A stretch of 64,000 nucleotides of DNA from Nothopassalora personata (Eukaryota; Ascomycota; Dothideomycetes; Mycosphaerellales; Mycosphaerellaceae). Below are positions 34,956 through 45,072 of the stretch, in pieces (the first letter of the stretch is position 1; each line of letters begins with the position of its first letter). A model generated the notes under the pieces. That model was not told the origin of the DNA and searched no databases. It worked only from the letters and a program-made list of their open reading frames with translations. The DNA lies in contig CM066287.1 in assembly GCA_033816765.1 (NCBI GenBank), forward strand, positions 3,038,001 through 3,102,000, read 5' to 3'. Both the position numbers and the translations under genes were made by a program.

Positions 34956-35028
34956 GACTAGAGTAGGAATCGAACCTACGACCTTAAGAGTGTAGACAGC
35001 TTACGCTCTACCACTGAGCTACCTAGCC
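34956..35028 (-). tRNA. tRNA-like sequence with an abnormal anticodon arm (possible pseudo-tRNA)
   Basis: On the minus strand the 73 bases fold as a tRNA: 7-bp acceptor stem (GGCTAGG with TCTAGTC, two G-U pairs), D arm GCTC-AGTGGTA-GAGC, and a perfect T arm GTAGG-TTCGATT-CCTAC. The anticodon arm is 19 nt instead of 17; TAAG/CTTA can pair but the loop is oversized and no standard anticodon with U33 and a purine at 37 can be placed. It keeps CA and TG dinucleotides unlike the surrounding RIP sequence, so it arrived later or was not part of the repeat. A decayed tRNA or a tRNA-derived SINE head are both possible. Confidence 0.4.
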
Positions 35029-35059
35029 GATTAATAAGAATAGGGACATAACTTACAAA

Positions 35060-35632
35060 TAAATACCCTTACGAAGAAGACGGCTAAGCTACCGACGGCA
35101 CCGTCTCGCTAGAAGGAGAAAGCTAGAAGTCGTCCGGAAGACCTTCGACAGTACTCTAGGTCTACGGAGATAAGGATAGATTAGGAGTACTAGGATCCGC
35201 GTCTACTATAGCGTACTCCTACACCCCTAGATCCTCGTCTAGTAATAACCGATCTTCTAACGAACGGCCCTCCGCAACCTTCTAATTAACCGCATCTAAT
35301 TGCTTACGAAGGCGCATTTCCTTTATATACGCTTCTATTAAGGCATCCTACCTTTCACTAAGAATCCTCTTCGCGGTATCTAGTTCCTATAACAATTTCT
35401 TCCGCTAAAGCGATAAGCGCTTCTACTCGCCCTCGGTTACCCTCGCATTATAACTCTTTAGATTCCGCTACTAGCACTCGGAATAGCGACTAGATAAGAT
35501 GTGCACCTTACATACACGGCCCTCCTTTTAATAAGAATTATACGGACGCATCGCGGTATCGCCGTTACGAAAGATCTACTAGGCTTTCTTCTTACGGCGA
35601 GCGGTAGATTTAGATTAGGAGGAAGAAGACAT
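35060..35632 (-). pseudogene. Antisense accessory ORF of element D (Cys-motif plus coiled coil)
   Basis: Starts at ATG 35632 (MSSSS, shared with G). A basic stretch (STARRKKK) precedes the Cys block near 35,540-35,440: N-S-Y-x6-C with KVHILSSRY and S-E-C following, aligned residue by residue with the ORF in A. Here some positions are still Cys where A has Tyr and the reverse, which shows that both derive from Cys. A coiled-coil region (KLLELDTAKRIL-type heptads) and an acidic C-terminus follow. RIP stops interrupt it. Confidence 0.6.
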
Positions 35633-35707
35633 CGTTACGAGACACGAAAAGGAAGTATAACATAACTTATAAAGCTCTAGGATAGAGCTAGACTAAAAGG
35701 GGGATGG

Positions 35708-36115
35708 TGTTACGGTTCTAATCTAGGGCTAAAGGAAGCTAACTAATTAGACCTCTACAATTAGCGGGCGCTTTTGCCCGAGAAGTGCCCTCTTACCCGT
35801 AGGAATAAAACTAAGGAACCGAGAGAGTAACTAAAGTGATCTCCTTAATCTCGTTAATCTCGGTAATCTCGGGAGAGCATAGAGCGCATAGAGAGCATGG
35901 AGAGTAAACACTCTATCTCCTTTATATTTAGGAACGCTAGAAACCCTTATAGTTCTAATGCGTTCAACTTATGTTACTATCTCACTAATTGGAATATAAC
36001 TCTTATTTCTATTATTCATCTTCGCTTAGCTTACTTTAGCCTCTCTAAAGAATAATACCGCTACGTGACTTAACTTATCTCTCTTTTAAGACTAGCCCTA
36101 GAACGAGATAATAAT
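35708..36115 (+). repeat. 3' LTR of element D
   Basis: Starts TGTTACGG with intact TG, contains the TTTATATTTAGGAACGCTAG block near 35,920, and ends near AACGAGATAATAATA. Upstream of the TATA block it has its own short tandem array (units such as TAATCTCG and CATAGAG). Aligned with the minus-strand LTR of G at 26184-26543. End approximate. Confidence 0.7.
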
Positions 36116-39100
36116 AGTACCCTACTAGTAGGTCGTTATAATATATATAGAGTAGCTATGCTCTTACTATATAGTCTTCGGGTACTATAATCGCGTTCCC
36201 GCGATAGACTAACCCGTCTTTGAAATGCTAGTCCTTAGCGTCCCCTTCGCTAGGCGCCTACGATAAGTATACGACGTACCTATCGTCTCTCCCCTATACG
36301 ATTTTTATTAGTAGTGTAAGCAGTTTACCTAGGCCGCCCTACATTATTATAGCGTACACTCTTACTAGTAGCGATCGGGTCCCCTACGGCTCGTAGGCTC
36401 CTACTACTATTGTCGTCGCCTTATCCTATATCTTCTCGTAGGTAGCGGTTACGCGCCTTACTATAGGCTCGTCCTCTCTTAATAGGGATTCCTTCTAGAA
36501 AGATAGCTTACTTTATAGCGTAGGAAGCAAGTTCGACGTCTACTACGCTACGCGTACGTAGTTACTACGTCGCGATAGCGCATCGGCTAGGTTACTCTTC
36601 CCCGACCTATACTCTACTACGAAGTTAAAAGATTATAGAAACGTCGCCTATCGAGCTTACCTCCCGTTTAGCTACTTTACTATTATAAACCCCTATAGGT
36701 TCGTATAGTCGACTAGTACCTAAACCGTATACGATACGCCTTCGAGGTACGGTCGCTAATGCTTAAATGCCTCTACTACTACTAGTAGCTCTTAGTTATA
36801 GGTCTTATAATTATACTCGGTAGGTATTATCTTACGAGAATAGAAGGTAATTAGATACTACTTAGTCCTAAACAGCTAAGAGATAATGCCTATAATCGTA
36901 AAACCTAAGGCATCCGTTTTAACCCTCGTACGTAACGAAGGATTAAAGTGTCTTAGGATAGGTGCTCCGAGGAACCTAGCTTTTAGCCGTTAGAACGCTT
37001 ACTCCTCGTAAGCGGACTATATAAGAGGCCCTTACTTCTTACTATTCTTACATCCCTTTAGTAGGTCTATTAATAGCTTCGTAATCCTCGAGTACCCTTC
37101 GATAAAGCGCCTATAGAAGTTATAGAATCCTAGGAAGGATTAAACCTTATAAAAACTCGTAGGCGTAGGCTATTCCTCGATTACGGCTACCCTACTCCTA
37201 TCTATCGATACGCCTACGATACTTACGATAAATCCTAGGAACTCGGTACTCTCCTAGAAGAAGCTATACTTCTTTAGGTTCGTAAATAGGGCGAACTTTC
37301 GTAGCCTCTCTAGTACCGCGCGTACGGCTCGTACGTGCTCCTTACGCGTTACGCTATAGATAAGGATGTTATCTAGGTAGACTACGTAGATGTTATCTAC
37401 TAACCTAGTAAGGGCCTTATTAATATACCCCTAAAAGGTAGCTAGTGCGTTAGTTAATCTAAAAGGTATAACTAAGTACTCGTAGTAACTATATCGCGTA
37501 CGAAACGTAGTCTTCTACTCGTCTCCTCGCTTAATAGCAATACGGTAGTAGGCATCCTATAGGTCGATTATAGTAAAGAGCCTAGCGCCCTATAGCCTAT
37601 CTAAGGTCTTACTAATTAGGGGTAGTAGGTACCGGTTCTTTACTATAATCTCATTTAGGCCTCTATAATCTACATAGAGCCTAAGAGTACTATTCTTCTT
37701 TAGCACAAATAGGATAGGCGTACCCGCCTCGCTTACGGATCGCCTAATCCACCCCTTCTCTATTACCTACGTAAGGTACTCCTTTAAGGCCTCTAGCTTA
37801 GTTAAGGACTAGTAGTATAGCGGCTTAAAAGGGGGTTTCTTTCCTTTAACGAGATTAATTGTATGCTTAACCCCGTCGGGCATCTTGCGCTTCGCCTACT
37901 TATTAGGTACGTATACATCTCGGAAGTCTATAAATTCTTTAGGCTACGAGGGCCCCTCTCCTTCGGGTACTACTATAGTAATAACCTAAACACTTATCGT
38001 ATAAACCTACTTTAAGCTCTCGAGATCCTTAAGGAACTTACGTACGTTACGCTACTAAATCGTAGGCGTCTCTATACCGTAGTACTACTAGTTATCCTTA
38101 TCGGCCTTTACTATCCGATTACGATACCGCTAGGGTCTACCTAAAATAACTAACGGCCTACCTATAGGCGCCGTATAGTAGATAGCGTCGCTTACGCGCT
38201 CTACTCCTACATTGTTAGCTAGTCGTACGCGAACCGTATAGGCGCCGTAGTAATACCCCTAGTCCTACGCGTACGACTCTAGATTTAGAAGCTTTATACT
38301 ACTAATAGGCTACATCTAGTATCGGAGTATATACTCGTACGATACTAAGCTTAAATCTATACCGTTATCTAGAAGAAACGTAGCCTCGTAAAAGCTCTTA
38401 CGCGTCTCGACGGCGCCTCGTAAGTAACGCGCTAGACTCGTATCGACTTACCTTAAGGGGTCTATATAGAAACTCGGACTTAGGAGCGACCCTTACCTAG
38501 TCCTCTACCTTTTCCCTATTCGCCCTTCTTAGTTAAAGCCTCGATAGTTTCTAACCTACGAACCGCTTACGTGTCGCGGGCCTTCTATAGGTATCTATTC
38601 CGGTACTCCGTCTTATAGTAACCCTTCCTACCGTAGCCGTAGTACTCTACTTTCGACTTCTAGCTAGTTAAAGACGAGCTACCGGTGTCTCGCTACTAAC
38701 TCGCACCCGAGGCGCCCGGTACTTAACTCTACTTCTATTACTTTAGGCGATCGACCCGCTTATATACGCCTTTAGCTTTACGCTTACGACGTATATACTA
38801 CCCGCGGTCGTACTCTCCGCTACTACCTCGGCGCTCGGTACTTTCGATACGCGAGGCTAGGACTACTAGGTCTTCTCTAGTCGTAGGGATATTATAGTAG
38901 CTAACGATAGCGGACCGTAAGCGAGGCGTAAGCTTCGCTAGTAGGTACCGTATACGTTACGCTTCTGAGTAGTTACCTAACTAGTCCTCTATAACATCTA
39001 GCTTAGTCGCGAACTGTCGCGCTATCTAGTTATCCTTCTATCTCGTAACCTCGTACTCTAATATAACGTTAAGTACGCGATTTATAGGATCGCCGTATAC

Positions 39101-39686
39101 ATCTCGGTAGAACTCCTTAAAGTCCTAGTATATATACCCTATAAGGTTAACGGCGCTATAGTTAGTATACTATCGCTCGCTCACCTCTCCGCTAAGGTAC
39201 ATAACCCTATATAGGACCTTTAATTCGTCTATCGCGTATATAGTGCCTAAGAGGGCGAAGATAAGTAAGAGCTCCCGAAGGAATACCCTTACCTTTCTTA
39301 TCGAATCCCCTCTAAAAGGCGTCGGCTCTTTTAGACGCGGTCGCGTCGTATACGCTACGGCCGCGCCTCGTACTATAATATTGTCGTTAGTAGTTATAGA
39401 GATAGAGGTAGGAGTTATAGTAGGGAGGTAATCTTCTCTCCTCCCTCCTATACGCTCTAGAGGTGGTATGCTTATAGCGCGTAAGATCTCTAGCCGCTCG
39501 ATCTCTCGCTGTATCTCTTACTCTTTAATCTTAGCCCGTAAGGCCTCTCTTCTCGTAACTAAGGCTATACGACGCGCCTACTACTATACTCTAGGGCTTA
39601 GGGGCGGCGTAGGCGACTCGCCGTCGTATACGTCGCGATCGGGCTCTATAGCGTATATAGATTATAACGAAGGGAAGCTTTAGAAC
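36116..39686 (-). pseudogene. Gag and first part of pol of element E (RIP-inactivated)
   Basis: Reverse complement of the B gag-pol order: 5' untranslated region (about 39,680-39,450), gag with a degraded zinc knuckle (about 38,620), protease (about 38,380), RT with catalytic box YLDN at 37378-37389, RNase H (about 36,930-36,570), integrase start. Short open stretches on the + strand here (39243-39431, 39468-39683) are shadows. Confidence 0.65.
39675..39683 (-). other. Self-complementary primer-binding site of element E
   Basis: On the minus strand CTAAAGCTT lies three bases past the 5' LTR and is complementary to AAGCTTTAG in that LTR (39759-39767). Spacing is the same as in B, while two base pairs differ from B in a compensating way. 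Confidence 0.6.
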
Positions 39687-39884
39687 TATTAGGGCCGTAA
39701 GGCTATAAGGGGATATCGTAATGTATAGCACGCCTACGATCTTCTAATCGTAGATAAACTAAAGCTTACTTTCTTCTATCGACGCTATACGCGTCTCCTA
39801 GTGTACGTATACGCGTTACGTACGGCATGCTAAGCCGGGCATAGCCGCATTATATATAAGAGTTAGCTATAGGCTACCCTTATA
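39687..39884 (-). repeat. 5' LTR of element E (198 bp)
   Basis: Pairs with 27082-27279; same length, a modest number of differences, most of them transitions at CA/TG sites. Confidence 0.8.
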
Positions 39885-41060
39885 ATCGCCTTCTTTCCCT
39901 AGATACTACTAGTTATTCGGGGCGAGGTATACGTAGCCCCGGGATATTAAGGACCTTATCGCCCTACAATTACTAGCCTAGTGCTTCGAACTACTACAGT
40001 TATAGTAATAACTATCTATCGCTTTAGACTATTCGCGATTCTAGGATAGGGGACGCTACATTACGTAAACCTATAGCTTAGTATCTAGGTCGTGCCTCTC
40101 CGGTTATATAGAGCGTTAATTCTCGCTCGGGTAGAAGGAACCGGTGTCCGCGACGCGACCGCGCTAGTATATACGTATACTTATTTTAGCTACCTTCTAG
40201 ATTAGGTTATTATTAATAACAGTCCTAGAGGTAGCCTTCTTAAGCGTATTAATCTTAGGCTTAAGGCGCGGCATTTACTTTACGACTAAGCGGTATAGCT
40301 AAGGTAAAGTAAGAGGGAAATCTATATATATAGCTTTCTATCCCTCCTTACTATCTACGATGCTAGTAGCTTTATTAAGGATCCTCTAAAAGTCTCTAAA
40401 CTTCTTAGGCTACTTTAGGTAAAGCCCGTAAGCCTTATAGACCGCTTTTACGACTACCTCTAGTAATCCCTAAAGGAGGAGGCAACTCCGGGAGCTATTA
40501 TCTAAATCCTTAGGTTTAATTAGGTTACTTAAGGATATAAATAGGCGGATAAATTCCTTTACATCCTATTCTTTGGGCCTCTTACCTTACTACGCCCTAA
40601 TAATCTCCTTAAGATATTCCCGACTCCCTAATATCGAGTAGGCGTTAAACCTTAAGAACTCTAATAAGAACGCTCTCCTAAAACGTGCCTTGTTAGTAAG
40701 CTACCTAGGTAGTCTTATAACTATACGCCGGATAGTAGTTTTGCAATTACGCTTAAACCTACCCTAGAAATTATCCTTCTTAATAGATGCCCGAGGCGGA
40801 TACTAGTCTATTAGGTCGCTAAACCGCTCCTAGAACTTAGTAGCATTAGTACTATTAAAGAACGGATTCTTAGTACCTCCTAGAGGTAGAAAGCGAGGGC
40901 TAGCGTTTTCTATTACTACTGCTAATCGTCTAAAGAGGGCAGTTATAGTATCTATTCCAATTGTACTATTCGTTCCTATACCTATACCTAAATTAGCGGC
41001 GTTAGTTCCGCTTCTCCCTTCTTTACTAGATTTAGGTGTTTCCCCTTCCTCCGATTCCTC
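39885..41060 (-). pseudogene. Gag of element F (5' part of the split element), RIP-inactivated
   Basis: Minus-strand capsid-like reading: NPFFNSTNATKFWERF near 40,870, then RFKRNCKTTIRRIVIRLPR and LLEFLRFNAYSILGSREYLKE, ending in a zinc-knuckle-like block near 39,980-39,930 (CSSSKH then NC, followed by RGYVYLAP). This gag type accompanies the FLDD-type gypsy clade, so it supplies the gag missing from 20,860-26,183. The two halves are separated by the G/E/D insertions. Confidence 0.55.
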
Positions 41061-41550
41061 TATCCCCTTATAAGGGATAGAGTCCCTATAGACCCCTTCT
41101 ATTTTCGTAGGGTTTATAGGCTACTCATAGCCTCTACCTATGTCGGTAAAGGTGCTAAGTTTTTCTAGTAATGTAGCCGTATCTATTATTACGTAGTGCT
41201 TACTTTAGAATGTACTAATACTAGTTATTACTTAATAGGACCTTATAACCGTAATTGTTGCTAAATACCTTAGACCTTAAGTGTTTTCGACCTTAGTCGA
41301 CCTTAACCGTAAACCTTAACCTTAAGTAATAACCTTAACCGTGAACCTTAGACCTTAAACCGTAATTTTAACCTTATAAACTAGATACTAATACGCTACC
41401 GGGTGTACACTTAATAACCCCCCCCCCCTTATTAACTACTAAAATAATGTCTACTAACTACCCTATGTAGGCCTGTCCGAGTTGTAGTAGTATAGAGCGG
41501 CGCTTATGTAAGTAGGGGTATTTGCCGGTCCCGGGACCGTGAAATTAGGT
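41061..41550 (-). other. Presumed 5' LTR/leader region of element F, with ACCTTA array
   Basis: No coding potential. About 41,270-41,390 contains an irregular array of ACCTTA/CCTTAA-like units. A C-run lies at about 41,421 and a degenerate copy of the 26-bp palindrome at 41521-41545, in the place where copy 1 sits at the other end of element F, suggesting that both mark the LTRs. Confidence 0.4.
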
Positions 41551-43250
41551 CACGTGACGAGTAGCGTAGTAGCTAGATAAATAAGAGGATTAGCGGACTT
41601 AAACCCCTATACCCTCTACTCGGGAGGTATAAATTGAATTGTTTCCTTAATGCTACGCTTACAATGCTTAACTGCGTAGTATATATCTTAATAGCTATAC
41701 TAGGTCCTACTAGCTTACCTAAATGTCTAATTAAACCTAAATGAAATTAGGGCAAGTTAGACCTAAGGGACCCCCTCTAAACCTAAGGTTAACATAACCT
41801 ATTAGTCGTTAATAGTAGGTAGTATCTAAAGACTATATCTAGAGGTACTTATACTAGGAGAATATAGAACTAGAGATAGGAAGCCCTTACGTAGAGGACT
41901 ACTACGTATAATAGGAGGAGAGCGACTAGCTTATATACTACCCTAGAAGGTAGTACTAGTAGATCGAGTATAACCTATATCTAGCGACTAGTAGGTTCTA
42001 GATAGACTAGTAGTACTCTACTATAGGGTCCTTAGAGAGGAGAAGCTATACTTATTATAGTAATTATTAAGAGCGTAGTTAGTATAGTAGCCCTTAAACT
42101 ATCCTAGAATAGTATAGTAGCTAGTAAAGGGAAGGTTAGATCTCTCCTTATAGCGGTTATATACGCTACCGAAGTACTAAATAAGATAGTATATAGCGGA
42201 TACCTATAAGGTAGGAAGGTAGTTCTAACTACTATTAAGGTTTATAGTTATAGTATTAGAGATACGACCTTAAGGATTAACTATTATATAATTAAAGTCC
42301 TAGGTAGCCGCGTTAATCTAACCCTAGTTTAGTAGGTTAGTAATACTACCCTTAGTAGTTAGAAGCTTCTTCTTATAGAAGGTAACCTTAATAGATACTA
42401 TAGTAAGCTATAAGGTTATATTCCTCTTAGTAATCTTACGCTTACTCTCGATAATTTGCTTAACTAACCTAAGTGCCTTAATAAGGGTCTTACGCTTAAA
42501 GAGCCTACTAGATATAGGTAGGCCCTTTCTACTATTACTAGGAGGACGTATATTAGGATTATTACCGTTACTAGAACTAGTTCTACTACTAAAGACATTG
42601 CTAGTGCTACTAAACTAGTTTATAGGAGTCTACTTAATAATATCTACTATAATGCTACTTATATATTAGCAAATACCCTTAAAATACTATTATATATATA
42701 GTATACCTTACTAAAGCTTCTTAAAAAGCTTTAAGAATATACGTATAGTAGTTATTAGTGTATATAAGTATGTTTAGTAGTCTAGAAGGGGGTAAGAGAG
42801 GTATAAAGTAGTATAAAGTAGAGAGAGTTACTTAGTAAAGAACTAGTATCTTTTATATATACCTATAAGGTCTATACGTTGCTACCTAGCTATAAGAGCC
42901 TTCTTAAGCCGAGAGAATCTTCTATTTACTTCTAAAAGCGGAAAGATAAGGCCTAAATATGTCTAAAAGTAGGTTTATAAAGATCTCTTATATATATAGA
43001 TCTAATAAGATCGCTATCCTTAGTATATGCCTCCTTATAGCTAATCTAGTATCTAAAGCTAGCAAAGGTGTTTAAGACTAATATAGCAATATAGGTAATA
43101 TTAAGTTAATTAGACTGCCTTTATAGTAGTTAGTCTAAAGGGGGGGTGTTATAAATTAGGTAACTAATAGCTATATTAGTTAAGACTTAGCACACACATA
43201 CTATATTACACTGTTTCTATAGCTAGATAGTCTCACACCCTATAGCAATT
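41551..43250. other. AT-rich degenerate sequence, not identified
   Basis: TA-rich, stop-rich sequence with the same RIP look as the elements to its left. A minus-strand stretch at about 42,590-42,420 reads open (KGLPISSRLFKRKTLIK and onward) but I cannot assign it to a family. It ends where base composition changes abruptly to genic sequence near 43,200-43,250. Confidence 0.4.
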
Positions 43251-43898
43251 CATAAGGGTTACTAATCCACCCTATCGTTTCAATCTAGAAGCTTGTACTC
43301 GTTAAATACCTATTTACAACACCAGCGTGCTACCCGCCCGCGGTCCCGAGCTGTATATACTGACGTACCGTTTCAACGACCGCTATTGAACCGAGCATAT
43401 CATTTAGTTTCTCTAATGCGTCCTTTATCACGTTACAAGTGGTTGGAAGTCATGAAATGGGCTCATAAAGGTGTTTCAAAAGCAGATAGTAGATTGCATG
43501 TGTCTAAGCTAGAATTGAAGGGGCTGCTTGTGAAAAGGCTGCAGGTGACTAATCAATGTCACCTGATTCTTGGCGGCTGCTGCCTCAGGTTTGATTGGGC
43601 TGCAGCGCCGGTGCACGCTTGGATCGTGACATCCTTCCCCATGATATTAGTAGGGTTGCACGATGTCGATGAGTTGTACAAGCGTAAAGGAATGACCAAC
43701 AGAGGCCGAGGAAGCGCCTCGGTGTCTTCGTTTACGCATGAGCATTGGGGTGCATAGCCGAGCTTAGTCACTCGGCGATGATTTGGTGTGCGAGTTGCTA
43801 CAGTACACTTTTTGCAGCGACGTTCCCGCATGTTCGAGCAAAGGCGTCTGCTTTAGCAAGAAGCGAAGCGCTCGCCGCGAACATTTAGTTTAACCCTT
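43251..43898. other. Intergenic region at the compartment boundary
   Basis: First normal-composition sequence right of the repeat nest. Open readings in it (for example 43293-43757 on the + strand) resemble no known protein. It would hold the 3' untranslated region of the gene ending at 43899. Confidence 0.4.
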
Positions 43899-44931
43899 CT
43901 ATCGTTGCTGAAGTCTCTCAATTTCGGCATCGACTTGGTCTGTCTCCTTCAGGATTGCGGCATACTCCTCCGCCAATCCTTCCACTGCATGTGCTTGTCT
44001 GTAGTCGTGAAGCCTATGTTCGAGCTCTCTAGTTCTCCTCCGCAGGGCCAAGTTTTCTCCATCAAGTTCGTTCGATTTGGAGCGAAACACATCTTGAAGC
44101 TCGGAAGATCCTACCTGAGTCATGAGTTGGCTGTGTTGAAGCTGGAGCTTTCTGCTCATGCCCTCTGCTACAGTCGCGAGATAATCGGCTTTGGCCTTGG
44201 TGCTTCGAGCGACTGATCCGTGGAGTGTCTGTTCGAGGAGACGTATGCTAGTTTCCACGACTTTGCGGTAGAGCGCGTGAAGACCAGATGCTTCATGAAC
44301 AACCGCCAAGCGTGAGGCCGCGATATCGGCATCTGCTGTGGCGATGCTGGTCCGTAGGTCACGTATTCGTGTCGGGATATCTCGCCAGTCCAACGGTTGT
44401 TGTGGCGATTGTATGCGAGCCAGAGCGGTGATGTCTTCTGCGGCAGCATGGGACACCACAAGCGCAATGAGGGCTATGTTGTCCTGGTGGCATAGTCAGA
44501 ATCATGCTGCCAGATGCGTACCATGTCATGGACATACCTTGAACTTTTCGACATCGTCACGTAGCAGATACGCGTCTTCTTTTGCAAGCCGGGCTTGCAA
44601 TGTCGCTGCGATGATCGAAACAAGTTCTTGTAGCTGGTTGACTGTCAGTTGGACATCACGTCTACGAGCACTGACAGATTTCGCACACCTCTTCTGGAAG
44701 ATCATCACCGTGATATGACGCGGTTCGGAGATAGGACTTGATGAGGTTTTGCTTCGCGTTGTCGACTCGTGCCTTCCTGAGCTCATCGCTCACGGCGTCG
44801 TGCTCATTTTGTGCTTTGGCGTCGAGTTTGGTGGTACCATCGCGGTTCAACTTGCTGGTGAAAAGGTCACGATAGAGCGCATCAAACTTGGGGTTCGCGG
44901 CCAGTATTTCTGACTGTACAGGAGGAAGCAT
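43899..44931 (-). CDS. Coiled-coil protein, possible HAUS/augmin-like subunit
   Basis: Three-exon gene: 44931-44689, 44633-44538, 44483-43899, with introns of 55 nt (44634-44688, GTGTGC...CAG) and 54 nt (44484-44537, GTATGT...CAG, CTGAC branch site). Both are phase 0 and join the frames into 307 residues. The protein starts MLPPVQSEILAANPKFDALY and is largely alpha-helical, with coiled coils in its C-terminal two-thirds and no membrane segment. The LPP...NP.F..LY N-terminus and overall layout resemble fungal proteins annotated as HAUS augmin-like subunit 4, which help nucleate microtubules in the spindle. That assignment is from memory of the family and weak; coiled-coil protein is the safe call. 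Confidence 0.65.
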
Positions 44932-45072
44932 GTTGTATGGGTTGTGATTTGAATTGAGAAGCGAAGCGCAATTTCCATGGTTGATCCTCCAGATTAGCGT
45001 CGGCTTCTCGCAAGGATGTCCACATGTACACGTCTACGTCTATGTATTATATCGCCAGGTCATCCACATCAC

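Larger units (their letters stand above)
30185..36115 (+). mobile_element. Element D: RIP-degraded gypsy element of the A family, 5'-truncated
   Basis: Plus-strand copy related to A, inserted in the integrase of E. No 5' LTR is visible: the sequence begins within a capsid-like reading, and D lacks the segment equivalent to A ~300-1075. Pol is full length but full of stops, with a YIDD box at 32679-32690 and a chromodomain near 34,750-34,865. A solo LTR splits the RT, a tRNA-like sequence and an antisense accessory ORF follow pol, and a 3' LTR starts at 35708. Confidence 0.75.
27082..39884 (-). mobile_element. Element E: RIP-degraded gypsy element of the B family, split by element D
   Basis: Minus-strand relative of B with two 198-bp LTRs (27082-27279 and 39687-39884). 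5' half: gag (about 39,450-38,600), RT (about 37,820-37,250), RNase H (about 36,960-36,570), first part of integrase. Element D then interrupts at about 30,185-36,115; the rest of integrase and the chromodomain (about 29,180-29,060) follow. Flanking five bases (GCGGC left, ATCGC right) do not match, so no target duplication survives; the missing 5' part of G on the right side suggests a deletion at that edge. Confidence 0.8.

Noticed and set aside
27082..39884. 5-bp target duplication for element E
   Set aside because: Flanks are GCGGC and ATCGC, which do not match even allowing RIP transitions.
41270..41390. Telomere-like repeat
   Set aside because: Units are ACCTTA/CCTTAA and irregular, not CCCTAA; genes and repeats lie on both sides.
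42400..42600. Possible DNA transposase
   Set aside because: The open minus-strand stretch is short, basic and without a DDE or HTH pattern that I can recognise.
43293..43757. 154-codon + strand reading at the boundary
   Set aside because: No recognisable domain, overlaps an equally long minus reading, and sits in the 3' region of a convincing gene.
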